Notes: generated from the sequence alone by a model not told the origin. A stretch of 64,000 nucleotides of DNA from Caballeronia terrestris (GCF_001544515.1 NZ_FCOL02000016.1:1-64000); one strand, 5' to 3'; numbered from the stretch's first letter, positions 1 through 11,512 are shown. Numbers and translations are program-made.

Positions 1-621
1 GCGAAGGCCGACGGCACGTTCGCGCAGGAAATCGTCGCGGTGACGATCGCGCAGAAGAAGGGCGATCCGATCGTCGTGTCGCAGGACGAGCATCCGCGCG
101 AGACGAGCATCGAGGCGCTGGCGAAGCTGAAGGGCGTCGTGCGCCCGGACGGCAGCGTGACGGCGGGCAACGCGTCGGGCGTGAACGACGGCGCAGCCGC
201 GCTCCTGATCGCCGATGAAGACAGCGCGAAGCGTTTCGGGCTCGTGCCGCGCGCCCGGATTCTGGGTCTTGCGACGGCCGGCGTGCCGCCGCGCGTGATG
301 GGCATCGGCCCGGCGCCCGCGACTCAGAAACTTCTGAAGCGCCTGAACATGACGATCGACCAGTTTGACGTGATCGAGCTGAACGAAGCGTTCGCGTCGC
401 AAGGACTGGCCGTGCTGCGCATGCTCGGCGTCGCCGACGACGATCCCCGCGTCAACCCGAACGGCGGCGCGATCGCACTCGGCCACCCGCTCGGCATGAG
501 CGGCGCGCGCCTCGTCACGACCGCGAGCTACCAGCTTCAACGCACCGGCGGCCGCTTCGCGCTCTGCACGATGTGCATCGGCGTGGGGCAGGGCATCGCG
601 ATCGCGATCGAACGTGTCTGA
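1..621 (+). CDS. pcaF: Beta-ketoadipyl-CoA thiolase, C-terminal part (partial)
   Basis: The window opens inside this gene, so only about the last 206 residues are seen of a usual ~400. The thiolase C-terminal signatures are present: NEAFA, the catalytic-His block [11 protein letters not shown] and the catalytic-Cys block [11 protein letters not shown] just before the end. Thiolases of this type cleave 3-oxoadipyl-CoA to succinyl-CoA and acetyl-CoA. The specific pcaF call rests on context: the stop codon overlaps the start of pcaB, and pcaD and pcaC follow on the same strand. Another acetyl-CoA acyltransferase cannot be excluded from the fragment alone. Confidence 0.85.
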   Translation, partial: AKADGTFAQEIVAVTIAQKKGDPIVVSQDEHPRETSIEALAKLKGVVRPDGSVTAGNASGVNDGAAALLIADEDSAKRFGLVPRARILGLATAGVPPRVMGIGPAPATQKLLKRLNMTIDQFDVIELNEAFASQGLAVLRMLGVADDDPRVNPNGGAIALGHPLGMSGARLVTTASYQLQRTGGRFALCTMCIGVGQGIAIAIERV

Positions 622-1984
622 AGCCATGTTCGCCGCCACCGGACGCCTGACCGACCTCATCTGCGGTACCGAAGCGGCGAACGCCGTCTGGTCGCCGCGC
701 CAGAACGTGCAGGCGATGCTCGACGTCGAGGCCGCGCTCGCGCGGGCCTCGGCGGCGCACGGCGTGATTCCGGACGCGGCGGTCGGCGCAATCGAAGCCG
801 CCTGCAACGCCGACAACATCGACGCTCACGCGCTGATGGCGGGCGCGGCGCAAGGCGGCAACCTCGCGATTCCGCTCGTCAAGCTACTGACGGCCGTGGT
901 CAAGGCCGCCGACCCCGAAGCCGCCAAATATGTGCACTGGGGCGCGACGAGCCAGGACATCATCGATACGGGCGCGGTCCTGCAATTGCGCGCGACGCTC
1001 GACCTGATCGATGCCGATCTGCGCGACCTCTGCGCCGCGCTCGCCGACCAGGCGAGGAAGCACCGCGTCACGCCGATGATCGGCCGGACGTGGCTGCAGC
1101 AGGCGCTGCCAGTCACGCTCGGCCTCAAGTTCGCGCAATGGCTCGACGCGCTGACGCGGCATCGCGAGCGTCTTTCGACGCTGCGTTCGCGCGCGCTCGC
1201 GCTCCAGTTCGGCGGCGCGGCGGGCACGCTCGCGAGCCTGCGCGACAAGGCGCAGCCAGTCGCGCAAACGCTCGCCGACGAACTTGGCCTCGCGCTCCCC
1301 GCTTTGCCGTGGCATACGCAGCGCGACCGCATCGCAGAAGCGGCGGCGTGTCTTGGCATGCTGACCGGTACGCTCGGCAAGATCGCGCGCGACATCTCGC
1401 TGTCGATGCAGACCGAAGTCGGCGAGCTCGCGGAACCGGCGGCGGCGGGCAAGGGCGGCTCTTCGACGATGCCGCACAAACGCAACCCGGTCGGCTGCGC
1501 GGCGGTGCTGACGGCCGCGACGCGCGCGCCCAACCTGGTCGCGACGATTTTTGCGGGCATGGTGCAGGAGCACGAGCGCGCGCTCGGCGGCTGGCAGGCC
1601 GAGTGGGAAGCGTTGCCCGACCTCGCGCGCCTGACCGCGGGCGCGCTCGCGCAGATCAAGTCGATCGTGCCGGACATCGAAGTGAACACCGAACGGCTCA
1701 CCGCGAATCTCAACGCGACGCGCGGACTCGTGCTCGGCGAGGCCGTCATGCTCGCGCTCGGCGACCGGATCGGCCGGCTGGATGCGCACAAGCTGGTCGA
1801 GAAATCGTCGAAGGAGGCCGTGGCAAGCGGCCGGACCCTCTTCGACGTGCTCTCTTCCGAGCCCACCGTCAACCAGCATCTATCAACCGATCAGTTGCAA
1901 CACTTGCTCGATCCGGCGAATTACGCCGGTTGCGCGCAGGCATTCATCGATGCCGCGCTCGAGCTTCATCACGCGAACGCGTGA
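614..1984 (+). CDS. pcaB: 3-carboxy-cis,cis-muconate cycloisomerase
   Basis: A 456-residue member of the fumarase/aspartase superfamily. The superfamily signature [11 protein letters not shown] is at residues 282-292, and a helical ASL-type core surrounds it. PcaB converts 3-carboxy-cis,cis-muconate to 4-carboxymuconolactone in the protocatechuate branch of the beta-ketoadipate pathway. The GTG start at 614 overlaps the pcaF stop by 8 bp, which suggests translational coupling; ATG at 626 is an alternative start. Adenylosuccinate lyase is the main look-alike, but the pcaF, pcaD and pcaC neighbours settle the assignment. Confidence 0.93.
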   Translation: MSEAMFAATGRLTDLICGTEAANAVWSPRQNVQAMLDVEAALARASAAHGVIPDAAVGAIEAACNADNIDAHALMAGAAQGGNLAIPLVKLLTAVVKAADPEAAKYVHWGATSQDIIDTGAVLQLRATLDLIDADLRDLCAALADQARKHRVTPMIGRTWLQQALPVTLGLKFAQWLDALTRHRERLSTLRSRALALQFGGAAGTLASLRDKAQPVAQTLADELGLALPALPWHTQRDRIAEAAACLGMLTGTLGKIARDISLSMQTEVGELAEPAAAGKGGSSTMPHKRNPVGCAAVLTAATRAPNLVATIFAGMVQEHERALGGWQAEWEALPDLARLTAGALAQIKSIVPDIEVNTERLTANLNATRGLVLGEAVMLALGDRIGRLDAHKLVEKSSKEAVASGRTLFDVLSSEPTVNQHLSTDQLQHLLDPANYAGCAQAFIDAALELHHANA

Positions 1985-2018
1985 TCCTCGCGACAACCCA
2001 ATCAGGAGCGAAACGCCC

Positions 2019-2813
2019 ATGCCTCTCGCCGCCGTCAACGGTATCCATATTTACTATCGCATCGACGCCGACGCGGGCGACGACGCCCCGTGGCTCGTGC
2101 TGTCCAACTCGCTCGGCAGCGACATGTCGATGTGGTCGCCGCAAGTCGAGGCGTTTGCAAAAAAATATCGCGTGCTGCGCTACGACACGCGCGGCCACGG
2201 CCACTCCGACGCGCCGCAGGGCCCATACACGATCGACCAGCTGATCGGCGACGTGATCGGCCTGATGGACGTCCTGAAGATCAAGCGCGCGCACTATTGC
2301 GGGCTGTCGATGGGCGGGCTGACCGGCGTCGGGCTGGCCGCGCGCCATCCGGAGCGCTTCGAGCGCGTGGTGCTGTCGAACACGGCGGCGCTGATCGGCT
2401 CGGACGCCGTCTGGACGCCGCGTGCCGCGAAGGCGCGCGAGGTCCACGGCATGGTCTCGCTGACCGACGCTGTCATCCCGCGCTGGTTCACGGCGGGGTT
2501 CATCGAAAGCCAGCCGCTCGTGCTCGCGCCGATCCGCGACGTGTTCCGCCACACCTCGGGCGACGGCTACGCATCGAATTGCGAAGCGATCCGCGACGCC
2601 GACCTGCGCGGCGAAGCGAAGACGATCAAGGCGCCGGTGCTGGTGATCGCCGGCACGCACGATCTATCGACGACAGCGGAGCAGGGCCGCGAACTGGCCG
2701 GCTATATAGAAGGGTCGCGCTACGTGGAGCTCGACGCAGCGCATTTGTCGAACATCGAGAAATCGTCGGATTACACCCGCACCGTGCTGCAATTCCTGGG
2801 AGAACAGGCATGA
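2019..2813 (+). CDS. pcaD: 3-oxoadipate enol-lactonase
   Basis: A 264-residue alpha/beta hydrolase. The nucleophile elbow GLSMGG places the catalytic Ser at residue 97. The acid is probably the Asp of GTHDLSTT, and the His is in DAAHLSN near the C-terminus. It hydrolyses 3-oxoadipate enol-lactone to 3-oxoadipate. The ATG at 2019 is chosen because AGGAG lies about 10 bases upstream and the protein then begins in the usual way; the open frame extends further upstream into pcaB. The stop overlaps the pcaC start (ATGA), so the two are probably translationally coupled. Confidence 0.93.
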   Translation: MPLAAVNGIHIYYRIDADAGDDAPWLVLSNSLGSDMSMWSPQVEAFAKKYRVLRYDTRGHGHSDAPQGPYTIDQLIGDVIGLMDVLKIKRAHYCGLSMGGLTGVGLAARHPERFERVVLSNTAALIGSDAVWTPRAAKAREVHGMVSLTDAVIPRWFTAGFIESQPLVLAPIRDVFRHTSGDGYASNCEAIRDADLRGEAKTIKAPVLVIAGTHDLSTTAEQGRELAGYIEGSRYVELDAAHLSNIEKSSDYTRTVLQFLGEQA

Positions 2814-3202
2814 CCGAAGACGAACGTTACGACGCGGGCCTGGAAGTGCGCCGCGCGGTGCTGGGCGATGCGCACGTGGACCGCTCGCTCGCGAACCGCA
2901 CGGACCTCACGACGGAGTTCCAGAACCTGATCACGCGCTATGCGTGGGGCGAGATCTGGACGCGGCCGGGTTTGCCGCGTCATACACGCAGTCTTCTGAC
3001 GATCGCGATGATGGTCGCGTTGAATCGCGGCGAGGAACTGGCGCTGCATCTGCGGGCGGCGAAGAACAACGGCGTCTCGCGCGACGAGATGAAGGAAGTG
3101 CTGATGCAGACAGCGATTTACTGTGGCGTGCCGGCGGCGAACTCCGCGTTTCATCTGGCGCAGAAGATTTTCGATGAGATGGATGAGGCGGCGAAGGGGT
3201 GA
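2810..3202 (+). CDS. pcaC: 4-carboxymuconolactone decarboxylase
   Basis: A 130-residue protein of the carboxymuconolactone decarboxylase (AhpD-like) family, full length for the single-domain PcaC. The segment ELALHLRAAKNNG followed by a helix containing EVLMQTAIYCGVPAA is the conserved CMD core. It decarboxylates 4-carboxymuconolactone to 3-oxoadipate enol-lactone, the substrate of PcaD. The start overlaps the pcaD stop as ATGA. It is the last gene of the run and is followed within 40 bp by a strong hairpin terminator. PcaC is separate here, not fused to PcaD as in actinobacterial PcaL. Confidence 0.93.
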   Translation: MTEDERYDAGLEVRRAVLGDAHVDRSLANRTDLTTEFQNLITRYAWGEIWTRPGLPRHTRSLLTIAMMVALNRGEELALHLRAAKNNGVSRDEMKEVLMQTAIYCGVPAANSAFHLAQKIFDEMDEAAKG

Positions 3203-3237
3203 CGGCTTAGGCCGTTGATTTTTGGCTGATAGTGTCG

Positions 3238-3273
3238 AAAAAGCCGTTCCGGGTTTGCCGGGACGGCTTTTTC
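3238..3273 (+). terminator. Rho-independent terminator after pcaC
   Basis: An A-rich arm followed by GCCGTTCCGGG / CCGGGACGGC and a T-run forms a near-perfect stem with a short TTTG loop. Position and orientation fit termination of the pca transcript. Confidence 0.8.
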
Positions 3274-3317
3274 ATGTACGCCGGATGCGTGGGTGCGCTT
3301 TGTTTCAACGCCGATAA

Positions 3318-3437
3318 TCAGGTCTTCGCCGTCTCAGGCGTATCGCGCTCAGTGGCAGGCGCGCCACGAAATACCCAGACCGTCAGCAAGCCAAGGGAAG
3401 CGATCATCCACAGCAGGAAAAACGCAAAGGCCATCAT
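3318..3437 (-). CDS. Small single-pass membrane peptide (39 aa), unknown function
   Basis: A short reading frame encoding 39 residues that begins MMAFAFFLLWMIASLGLLT. It is a hydrophobic stretch of about 22 residues, then WVFRGAP and a short polar tail ending in ETAKT. An excellent ribosome binding site (GAGGGGACGGAG) sits directly before the ATG pair, the main reason to call it real. The layout (one N-terminal helix, charged C-terminus) resembles small respiratory-complex or stress membrane peptides, but no family is recognised. The second ATG at 3434 could also be the start. Confidence 0.55.
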   Translation of the reverse strand: MMAFAFFLLWMIASLGLLTVWVFRGAPATERDTPETAKT

Positions 3438-3692
3438 CTCCGTCCCCTCAGGCTGGTTGGTGCCGCTTTAGCGCTCGGGGAATAGCCCGTCGCCTTATCG
3501 GCATTGTGAGGAAGAACACATAGCGAAAATCGTGCCTGAACGCAGGCGGAAATCGGCGGAGCCTTGTCGGAAAAGGATAGGGCGGCGGTCACAGCGAGTG
3601 TGGCCATCCGCGCTTTTCGCACATCAGCGAAAAAACGTTACAGAAACGAAACGCTGGCAGTAAAACGCCAAATTTTTGTAAAGGTCAGGACG

Positions 3693-4160
3693 CTAGTGAC
3701 TGTGTCCCGAACCGCCACCGTGCCAGTTGCCGCCCCCACCGCCGTGCCAGCCTCCGCCGCCGCCGTGCCAGCCGTGTCCGCCCCAGCAACAGCCGCCGCC
3801 GCCCCAGTAACCGAAGCCGACCGAGATCGACGGATAGCCGTATCCGTAATACGCGGGGTAAGGCGCATAGGGATAAGCCGGGTAAGCAGGGTAGGGATAC
3901 GCAGGGTAGTAACCCGGATACGTCGCGTAGGTCACGGGCGGTTGCGCGACCGGATACTGCGCGCTGACGGGCGCAGTCGTGTAGGACGAGACCACGGTCG
4001 ACGAAGCTTCCTGCGTGCCTACCGCGAACTCCCTCTGCGTATAAGCCGCACCGACTACTGGATAAGATGGATAAGCGGGATAGGCCGGATAGCCGACGTA
4101 ATAACATCCGCTCAGCAGCGCGACGCCCCCGAGAGCCGTCAGCGTGAGTTTCGGATTCAT
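3693..4160 (-). CDS. Tyr/Pro/Gly/His-rich lipoprotein
   Basis: A predicted lipoprotein of 155 residues. The signal peptide ends in the lipobox LLSGC, so the mature protein starts at Cys about residue 19. The mature chain is low complexity: many PAYP/YPAYP units in the centre, then a Gly/His/Trp-rich tail of HGGGGGWHGGGG type ending in HSH. The ATG at 4160 has AGGAGC upstream in good register. It is probably exported and anchored to a membrane; the His-rich tail may bind metals, but this is inference. Function unknown. Confidence 0.75.
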   Translation of the reverse strand: MNPKLTLTALGGVALLSGCYYVGYPAYPAYPSYPVVGAAYTQREFAVGTQEASSTVVSSYTTAPVSAQYPVAQPPVTYATYPGYYPAYPYPAYPAYPYAPYPAYYGYGYPSISVGFGYWGGGGCCWGGHGWHGGGGGWHGGGGGNWHGGGSGHSH

Positions 4161-4372
4161 GATGCTGCTCCTTTCGTGCAACTGCCTTCTATCGTGCTGT
4201 GTTCGTGCGAGGCATCGAACGGTCGGCGAAAAGAGCTTGGCGCAACGTCGGCGGCTTGAGGAAAAGCGTGGCGGCTCGCGGCTGAGTTCGGATTGGTCGA
4301 TGTGTTTTAAAGATAGCGCGGATCGTGCGACCCCGCGCGATCCGCTTTGTTACCCCGAATTACCCCGAAGGC

Positions 4373-4585
4373 CTACTTGCCGACCTGGTTCCCGATCACC
4401 CCGCCGACCGCCGCGCCACCGAGCGTCGAAAGCGCACTGCCGCCGATCGCCGCCCCCGCCACGCCGCCGACGCCCGCGCCGACCGCGGTATCGCGTTGCC
4501 GCGTGGTCATGCTGTCGCAGGCACTGAGGCCGCCGAGCAGTGCGACAACGAGTGCGGCAGCGCTGATCTGTCTGATATTTTTCAT
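4373..4585 (-). CDS. Glycine-zipper lipoprotein (OsmB/17 kDa antigen-like)
   Basis: A 70-residue protein: signal peptide with the lipobox LSAC near residue 23, then a glycine-zipper segment (GAGVGGVAGAAIGG and GGAAVGGVIGNQVGK) of the Rickettsia 17 kDa/OsmB type. Such proteins sit in the outer membrane and often respond to osmotic or envelope stress. It shares its strand with the Tyr/Gly-rich lipoprotein about 210 bp downstream. The family call is firm from the glycine zipper; the role is inferred. Confidence 0.85.
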   Translation of the reverse strand: MKNIRQISAAALVVALLGGLSACDSMTTRQRDTAVGAGVGGVAGAAIGGSALSTLGGAAVGGVIGNQVGK

Positions 4586-4802
4586 TTTGACTCTCCATTA
4601 CGTGATGAAGTGGTACGGCCTGGCTGAAGCGGCTTAGGTGTCCATCGGGCGCCGGGCCGGGCTCGCCGCTTGAGCGGCTGATCGTTTTAGGAGCGTTGCA
4701 GCGACGGAAGGTTATTGCCGATTCATCCTAGATGAAGCAGGAAAAGTGCCAGATTACGAATGAACCGTGGAGCGCTTTGTGCACGGGCGTTCGCGCCGAA
4801 AG

Positions 4803-4841
4803 AAACGGCCTGTCGCGCACGATGCGCGACAGGCCGTTTTG
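4803..4841 (-). terminator. Terminator downstream of thiC
   Basis: A perfect inverted repeat, AACGGCCTGTCGCGCA with its complement around a three-base loop, lies 42 bp beyond the thiC stop. On the minus strand the stem is followed by a short T-rich stretch. The stem is symmetrical, so it may act on both strands. Confidence 0.75.
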
Positions 4842-4882
4842 TCAGCTTGCGTTGTAAATTTCTTCAGCGAGCAACCGAAGCG

Positions 4883-6838
<1,956 letters not shown>

Positions 6839-6975
6839 TTATCCAGCCAACCGATGGACGCGACAACGCCCGGCGGCGACTGATTCAGGAGCTAAACAGG
6901 GAGGAACGAGACGGAAGGAGTTGCGGGTTTCTGGCTTGCGTGAGTGGAAGGACCCCGGCGCGGTGAAACCCGAAC

Positions 6976-7088
6976 GCTTCCCTGCGCTGGCATTATCCAG
7001 ATCAGGTTCAAAGGGTATTTCTCACCCACGGCGTGCGGGCAATCCAAGTTCACGGATTGCGATGCACGACGCAGGACCCCCGCGTTAG
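6976..7088 (-). promoter_or_regulatory. TPP riboswitch (THI element) of thiC
   Basis: Read on the minus strand, the leader carries the conserved THI-box core: GGGTGAGAAATACCC, then GAACCTGATCTGGATAATG and CCAGCGCAGGGAAG. The closing stem pairs TCCTGCG near 7075 with CGCAGGGA near 6980. A variable hairpin (AATCC...GGATT) lies in the P3 arm. It is about 160 bases upstream of the thiC start. The expression platform is not obvious; sequestration of the ribosome site is the usual mode in proteobacteria. Confidence 0.96.
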
Positions 7089-7370
7089 CAGCCGCTACGT
7101 TACACCGCGCCGTGGCGTCTTGGCAACCTTTTGTGACACTCCGGCGGCGTGCGTACAGCGCTTACTGCATAATGTCGGACGCCGCGTTTTCAGTACTTTC
7201 CCGTACGCGCGGCGGCCCGGTTTTCCGGCCGAACTCCCTTCTGTGCTCTGTGCTCCATCATGTTGTCCTGCCTTACCCGTCTTGCCGCGACGCCCCTGCG
7301 GCATGCGCGTTTCCCCGTGCGTTGCCCTCGTTGCGGCGCTTGTGCATTTCCGGCCGCTGCGGAGCGTTGA

Positions 7371-8324
7371 ATGTCTGCTCTCCCGTCGCCGAAGTTTCCG
7401 CCCAGCCTGCCGTTCAATTTCCCCGACCGGTTTCCGTTTCGACTCCCGCAGACTCAGAAGGGACGCGTCGCGCTCGCGCTCGCTGTCGTCTATATCGTCT
7501 GGGGCTCGACGTATATGGCCGTGCATCTTTCCCTCGAGTCTTTTCCGCCGTTGATGCTGTCGGGGTTGCGTAACCTTTTTGCCGGCATCGGCCTCTTCAT
7601 TTTCGCGGCGCGCAAGAAGCCGATCTGGCCTACCGGCGCCGAGATCCGCAATGCGGCGATCGTCGGGACGCTGCTCGTCGGGCTTTCGAGCGGGATGCTC
7701 GCGTTCGGGATGCGCACGGTCGAGACCGGCACTGCCGCCGTGATGGTCGCGACGGTTCCGCTCTTTGCGACGATCATCGCGGCGTTCACCGGGCGCAGTA
7801 TCGCGAAGGGGGAGTGGGTCGCGGTTGGGCTGGGACTCGTTGGCATCGCGCTCCTCAATCACGGCGATACGTCGGCGGGGTCGACGGCTGGATCGCTCGC
7901 GATTCTCTGCGGCGCGATTTTTTGGGCCGGCGGCGCGCATCTCGCCGGGCGGCTAAAGCTGCCGTCCGATCTCTTCGTTTCGACCGCGCTGCAGATCGGA
8001 CTCGGCGGCACCATTTCGACGATGGTCGCGTGGTTTTCCGGCGAGCGGATCGCGAGTATCGGACTGGTGCCGGCGGCTTCGTTTCTCTATCTGATGCTGA
8101 TCGGGACGATGGCGGCTTATGTCGCCTATGGGTATCTCATTCGACATACCAGTCCGATCATCGCCAGCAGTTGCATGTATGTAAATCCGGTCGTGGCTGT
8201 GGCATTGGGCGCGCTGCTGCTCGGGGAAGTCATCACGCGCTGGACCGTCATCGCGACGGTCATTATCTTGCTTAGCGTTGGATTGTCGTTTTGGTTTGAT
8301 TCTCGGAGGAGGGGGTTCGTTTAA
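7371..8324 (+). CDS. EamA/DMT-superfamily drug/metabolite exporter
   Basis: A 317-residue inner-membrane protein. After a ~30-residue Pro/Phe-rich N-terminus come about ten hydrophobic helices arranged as two EamA repeats. The entry motif VYIVWGSTYMAVHLSLESFPP is typical of YedA/RhaT-like permeases. The substrate cannot be read from sequence. The ATG at 7371 has GGAGC about 6 bases upstream. It is transcribed away from thiC and does not appear to be in an operon. Confidence 0.88.
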   Translation: MSALPSPKFPPSLPFNFPDRFPFRLPQTQKGRVALALAVVYIVWGSTYMAVHLSLESFPPLMLSGLRNLFAGIGLFIFAARKKPIWPTGAEIRNAAIVGTLLVGLSSGMLAFGMRTVETGTAAVMVATVPLFATIIAAFTGRSIAKGEWVAVGLGLVGIALLNHGDTSAGSTAGSLAILCGAIFWAGGAHLAGRLKLPSDLFVSTALQIGLGGTISTMVAWFSGERIASIGLVPAASFLYLMLIGTMAAYVAYGYLIRHTSPIIASSCMYVNPVVAVALGALLLGEVITRWTVIATVIILLSVGLSFWFDSRRRGFV

Positions 8325-8416
8325 GGTGGGCGCGCTGGGTTGGGTTACCGTGCTGAAAATCCAAACCCCGAATCCGCCACCAACGCGCCGTATTGTTCTT
8401 CCCAGTACGGGATTGG

Positions 8417-9693
8417 CTATATCTTCTCGACCATTTCCACATCCGCGTCCGAGCCCAAATCTTCAGGGCTTAGTTGCCTAATTCCTTTGGAAAGCAAGAG
8501 CAGTGCGCCGGACGCGGTGAGTCCGATCAGGCAAAAAAACAGCGTGCCCTTCGCCCCCAAAAACGAACTGGCCGCGAGTCCTCCGAGCAGTGCGCCTATC
8601 GGGTCGGCACCCCAACTCACGAACCTCACTGTCGCGGTGACGCGAGACAAGTGACGATTTTCAATCATCGTCTGCCGCAGAGTCTGCTCGACGATGACGT
8701 GTACGACGATCGCGAAGTCCCATGCTGCGATGCTGGCTGCAATCACCGTGGCCCGATACGGAAAAGGAAGTCCCTCCGCCAACAGGATGGGAATACCTAG
8801 CGGTCCGATGACCAACAATGAACCTACAGCGTGGTGCGTCGACCTAGCGTCTTGACGAGCATCGGCGCGCACATCGCACCGAGCAAGCCGAATACGCCGA
8901 CGACGGACACCACGGCCCCGAACATCGCGGCGCTGAATTCAAGCTGCTTTAGCGCAAAGAAAGTGAGCACCGTGAAAAATGCCGTGTGAAAGAGATTGAA
9001 TATGCCTGCGGCGATTGCGATATACCGCTGGATTTCATTTTTCCAAAGAAGCCGAATGCCAGCGCCTATGTCAGAAAGGTGCGAGTGTTCATCATTGGTC
9101 GCTGGCGAAACTGAGGGCAATGAGACGCCTTTAAGACATATGGTGCTGAACAGGTAGATCACCGCGTTCAGTACGAACACCGAGGCCGCCGACACCGCTT
9201 GGACAAGCCCGCCTGCGATTGCAGGACCGAGAGCGGTCGCCGTCGAGGTGATTGCCTCGAACCAGCTATTCGCCTTAGTCAGATCCTTGCGATGCACGAT
9301 CGTCGGAATGACCGCAGCGATTACGCTATCAAATAGCAGTTTGACGCCTGAGAGTCCGAAACTGATCAGACACAGCAGCGCGATGCTCAACTGCTCAAAA
9401 TATATAAGAATGGGCACTGATCCAACGATGATCAACCGCACTAGACCGCACCAGAGCAAAGTCGCTTTCCGGTCCCATTGCTCAGCCAGCGCACCGGCGG
9501 AAAGCCCGAGCAGCAAAGGAGCTGCGGTGCCCGATGCCGCGAGGATTCCAACTTCCGCTGCGTTGGCGTGGAGGGTTGTAATCGCAATCAGCGGCATGGC
9601 GATCATCAGGATCGAGCTGGCAGTCGTGTTGAGCGTTTCCGATGCCAGAACGCGGAAGAATGAGCTTCCGTATCCTGTAGGTGTGTTTTGCAT
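8417..9693 (-). pseudogene. Frameshifted MFS transporter (EntS/MFS_3-like)
   Basis: The first 289 codons (9693 down to 8824) encode a normal MFS N-terminus and middle, ending GRRTTL and stop. The remaining six-helix part continues in another frame from about 8840 to 8417, with SLLVIGPLGIPILLAEGLP and further membrane segments. Joining the frames needs one extra base and gives about 425 residues, a normal MFS length, so a single-base deletion near 8824-8840 is the simplest reading. Base composition is visibly less GC-rich than the flanks, suggesting acquired DNA. A sequencing error is possible. Confidence 0.75.
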
Positions 9694-10242
9694 TGCGTGA
9701 GCCTGATTTCAGGATGCCGGGTTCGTTACCGGTCGATGGCACTGTTTTTAGGACGCAGGTGACATAGGCGCTTGTCCTCAAGCGAGGCACAACTTCGGTG
9801 ATTGCCATGACTCGGCACTGCGGTAGTCATACTAAGGGATCGGGGCAATATACTGCGCTTCGAATTATCTCGGCACTAGAAGCCCGAATCGGGTCGCAGC
9901 AGTGTTTTGAAGGGCGGATCCAAGTCAGCCAGCAAGGATATGGCAGTCCAAGTATGCCCAAGAGAAGTTAGCAGCAAGTCATGGAAACAGGGTGTAAGAA
10001 GTTGCACCGCTGAGGCGCAAAGGCATCTAAACGAACGACCCATCTGTTCCATAGAGCGCACGTTCTAAACCCACTGCAAGCCTTGCGCAAAGAGCCGAAG
10101 CGGCAAGGGCAGCGCAGCAGAACCCCAAGAACGGCACATCGCTTGCTCAAGCGAGGCACCCCCCGGCGCCATCCATAACCCGCGCCCACGGGTAAAAAAG
10201 CGGGCTCCCGCACACCATCCAATCGATAATAAAGGTGAAAAC
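9694..10242. other. 549-bp gap without a convincing gene
   Basis: No reading frame with coding character and a ribosome site was found. The first part continues the lower-GC composition of the broken MFS gene. A short C/G stem with an A-run near 10170-10205 could be a weak terminator on the minus strand. The last ~40 bases hold the leader of the following lipoprotein gene (AAAGGTG before the ATG). Confidence 0.5.
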
Positions 10243-11025
10243 ATGAAACTCATCCGCACAGCTGCAGCGCTTGCTGCCGTCGCATCGATCCTGAGCGCAT
10301 GCGGCGGAAGTTCCGACGATGTCGGCAAGGAACTCGGCCTCACGCCGCCAGAAGTCCACTTCATTCACGCGATCCCGAGCGCACCGAACGTCGACTTCTA
10401 TAACAACGGCAAGGTCCTGCAAGCGAACCTCGCCTACAAGACCGTCACGAATTTCGCCACCATCAACACGGGCGCGCAGACTTTCTCTTACTCCGCCATC
10501 AACACGACGACCCAACTCGCCTCCGACGCCAGCATCACGAACGCCGCGAAGGGTCACGAATACACCGTGATCGCGTTGCCGGATGCGGGCTTCCTGCCGT
10601 CGATCGCCGTCATCGATGATCCGTTCGACAAGGGCCTGCTTTCGGGCAGCGCGCGCGTACGGGGCTTCAATGCTTCGGCGAATGCGCAGAACCTCGACCT
10701 CTATCTCGTGGCACCGGGGACGAACATCGCAACCGTCAGCTCGACGATGGCTGGCGTCGCGTTCAAGAACGCCGTGCCGGCCACGACGCAGGACTCGATC
10801 TACGTCTCCGGCGGCACGTATCAGCTGATCGCGACTCTGCCGGGATCGAAGACGCCGGTGTACACGTCCGGCTCGTTCGATCTCGTCAACAACGCGGACT
10901 GGCTCGTCACGACGCTGCCCGCCGGCAACGCGCTCTCGCAAGTGATCCCGAACAAGATCCGCTTGCTGGTCGCGCAGGGCGGCAACACGCAGACCCCGGC
11001 GATCGAGTTGCCCGATACGCAGTAA
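10243..11025 (+). CDS. DUF4397-domain lipoprotein
   Basis: A 260-residue exported lipoprotein. The signal peptide ends ILSACGG, so Cys21 is the lipidation site. The mature part contains two beta-rich repeats starting VHFIHAIPSAPNVDFY and ARVRGFNASANAQNLDLYL, the pattern of DUF4397 proteins. The role is unknown; members are periplasmic or surface proteins. AAAGGTG precedes the ATG. A strong terminator follows 23 bp after the stop, so it is probably monocistronic. Confidence 0.85.
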   Translation: MKLIRTAAALAAVASILSACGGSSDDVGKELGLTPPEVHFIHAIPSAPNVDFYNNGKVLQANLAYKTVTNFATINTGAQTFSYSAINTTTQLASDASITNAAKGHEYTVIALPDAGFLPSIAVIDDPFDKGLLSGSARVRGFNASANAQNLDLYLVAPGTNIATVSSTMAGVAFKNAVPATTQDSIYVSGGTYQLIATLPGSKTPVYTSGSFDLVNNADWLVTTLPAGNALSQVIPNKIRLLVAQGGNTQTPAIELPDTQ

Positions 11026-11048
11026 GCATCACGCGCTAGCTAAAAAAA

Positions 11049-11086
11049 AATCGGCGGACTTTGCCAAAAGCAAAGTCCGCCGATTT
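11049..11086 (+). terminator. Terminator after the DUF4397 gene
   Basis: Perfect stem AATCGGCGGACTTTGC / GCAAAGTCCGCCGATT with a short loop, preceded by an A-run. It lies between convergent genes; the A-run upstream would serve as the T-tract on the minus strand for the entericidin-like gene. Confidence 0.8.
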
Positions 11087-11186
11087 CGCATGCACGAAAT
11101 AGCGGCACGAAAAAAACCCGCCGCTAGAAGCGACGGGCTGACAGGAAACTCACGGCATCAAGGTATCAGCAGGTCCAAGCGCGTTC

Positions 11187-11321
11187 TTACTTGTTCTGCT
11201 CGGCCGAGTTCGTGATGGCTTTACCGCCCTTCGAGATGTCCTGGCCCGCGCCGGAGACCGTGTTGCAGCCCGCGAGTGCAGCGGTGCCAGCGATCAGCAG
11301 CAAAGCGATGAGTCGAGTCAT
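11187..11321 (-). CDS. Entericidin A/B family lipoprotein
   Basis: A 44-residue peptide beginning MTRLIALLLIAGTAALAGC. The lipobox LAGC is followed by NTVSGAGQDISKGG, the hallmark of the entericidin EcnA/EcnB family, and then KAITNSAEQNK. Entericidins are small cell-envelope lipoproteins linked to a toxin/antidote pair and stationary-phase lysis in Escherichia coli. Only one copy is present here, with no partner beside it. AAGGGGA precedes the ATG. The gene ends about 100 bp from a shared terminator stem. Confidence 0.9.
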   Translation of the reverse strand: MTRLIALLLIAGTAALAGCNTVSGAGQDISKGGKAITNSAEQNK

Positions 11322-11512
11322 GAGTATTCCCCTTTGAAGTTAGATGCGTGTTTGGAATCGGGTCGCGCATCGTGTTGGATCAGCCCGGATCGACTACCGG
11401 TCGAGACCATCATAAAAAAACCATCGTGCTCAGGCTGTAGGCGCGGCTGCGTTTTTCTTGTCGGCCGCGTCCGCTAATCATGTCGGCGCCGTCCTACGTG
11501 ACAAGCGCCTAG

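Noticed and set aside
8820-8875. Programmed frameshift in the MFS gene
   Set aside because: No slippery heptamer or homopolymer run is present at the frame change; a one-base deletion or read error is simpler.
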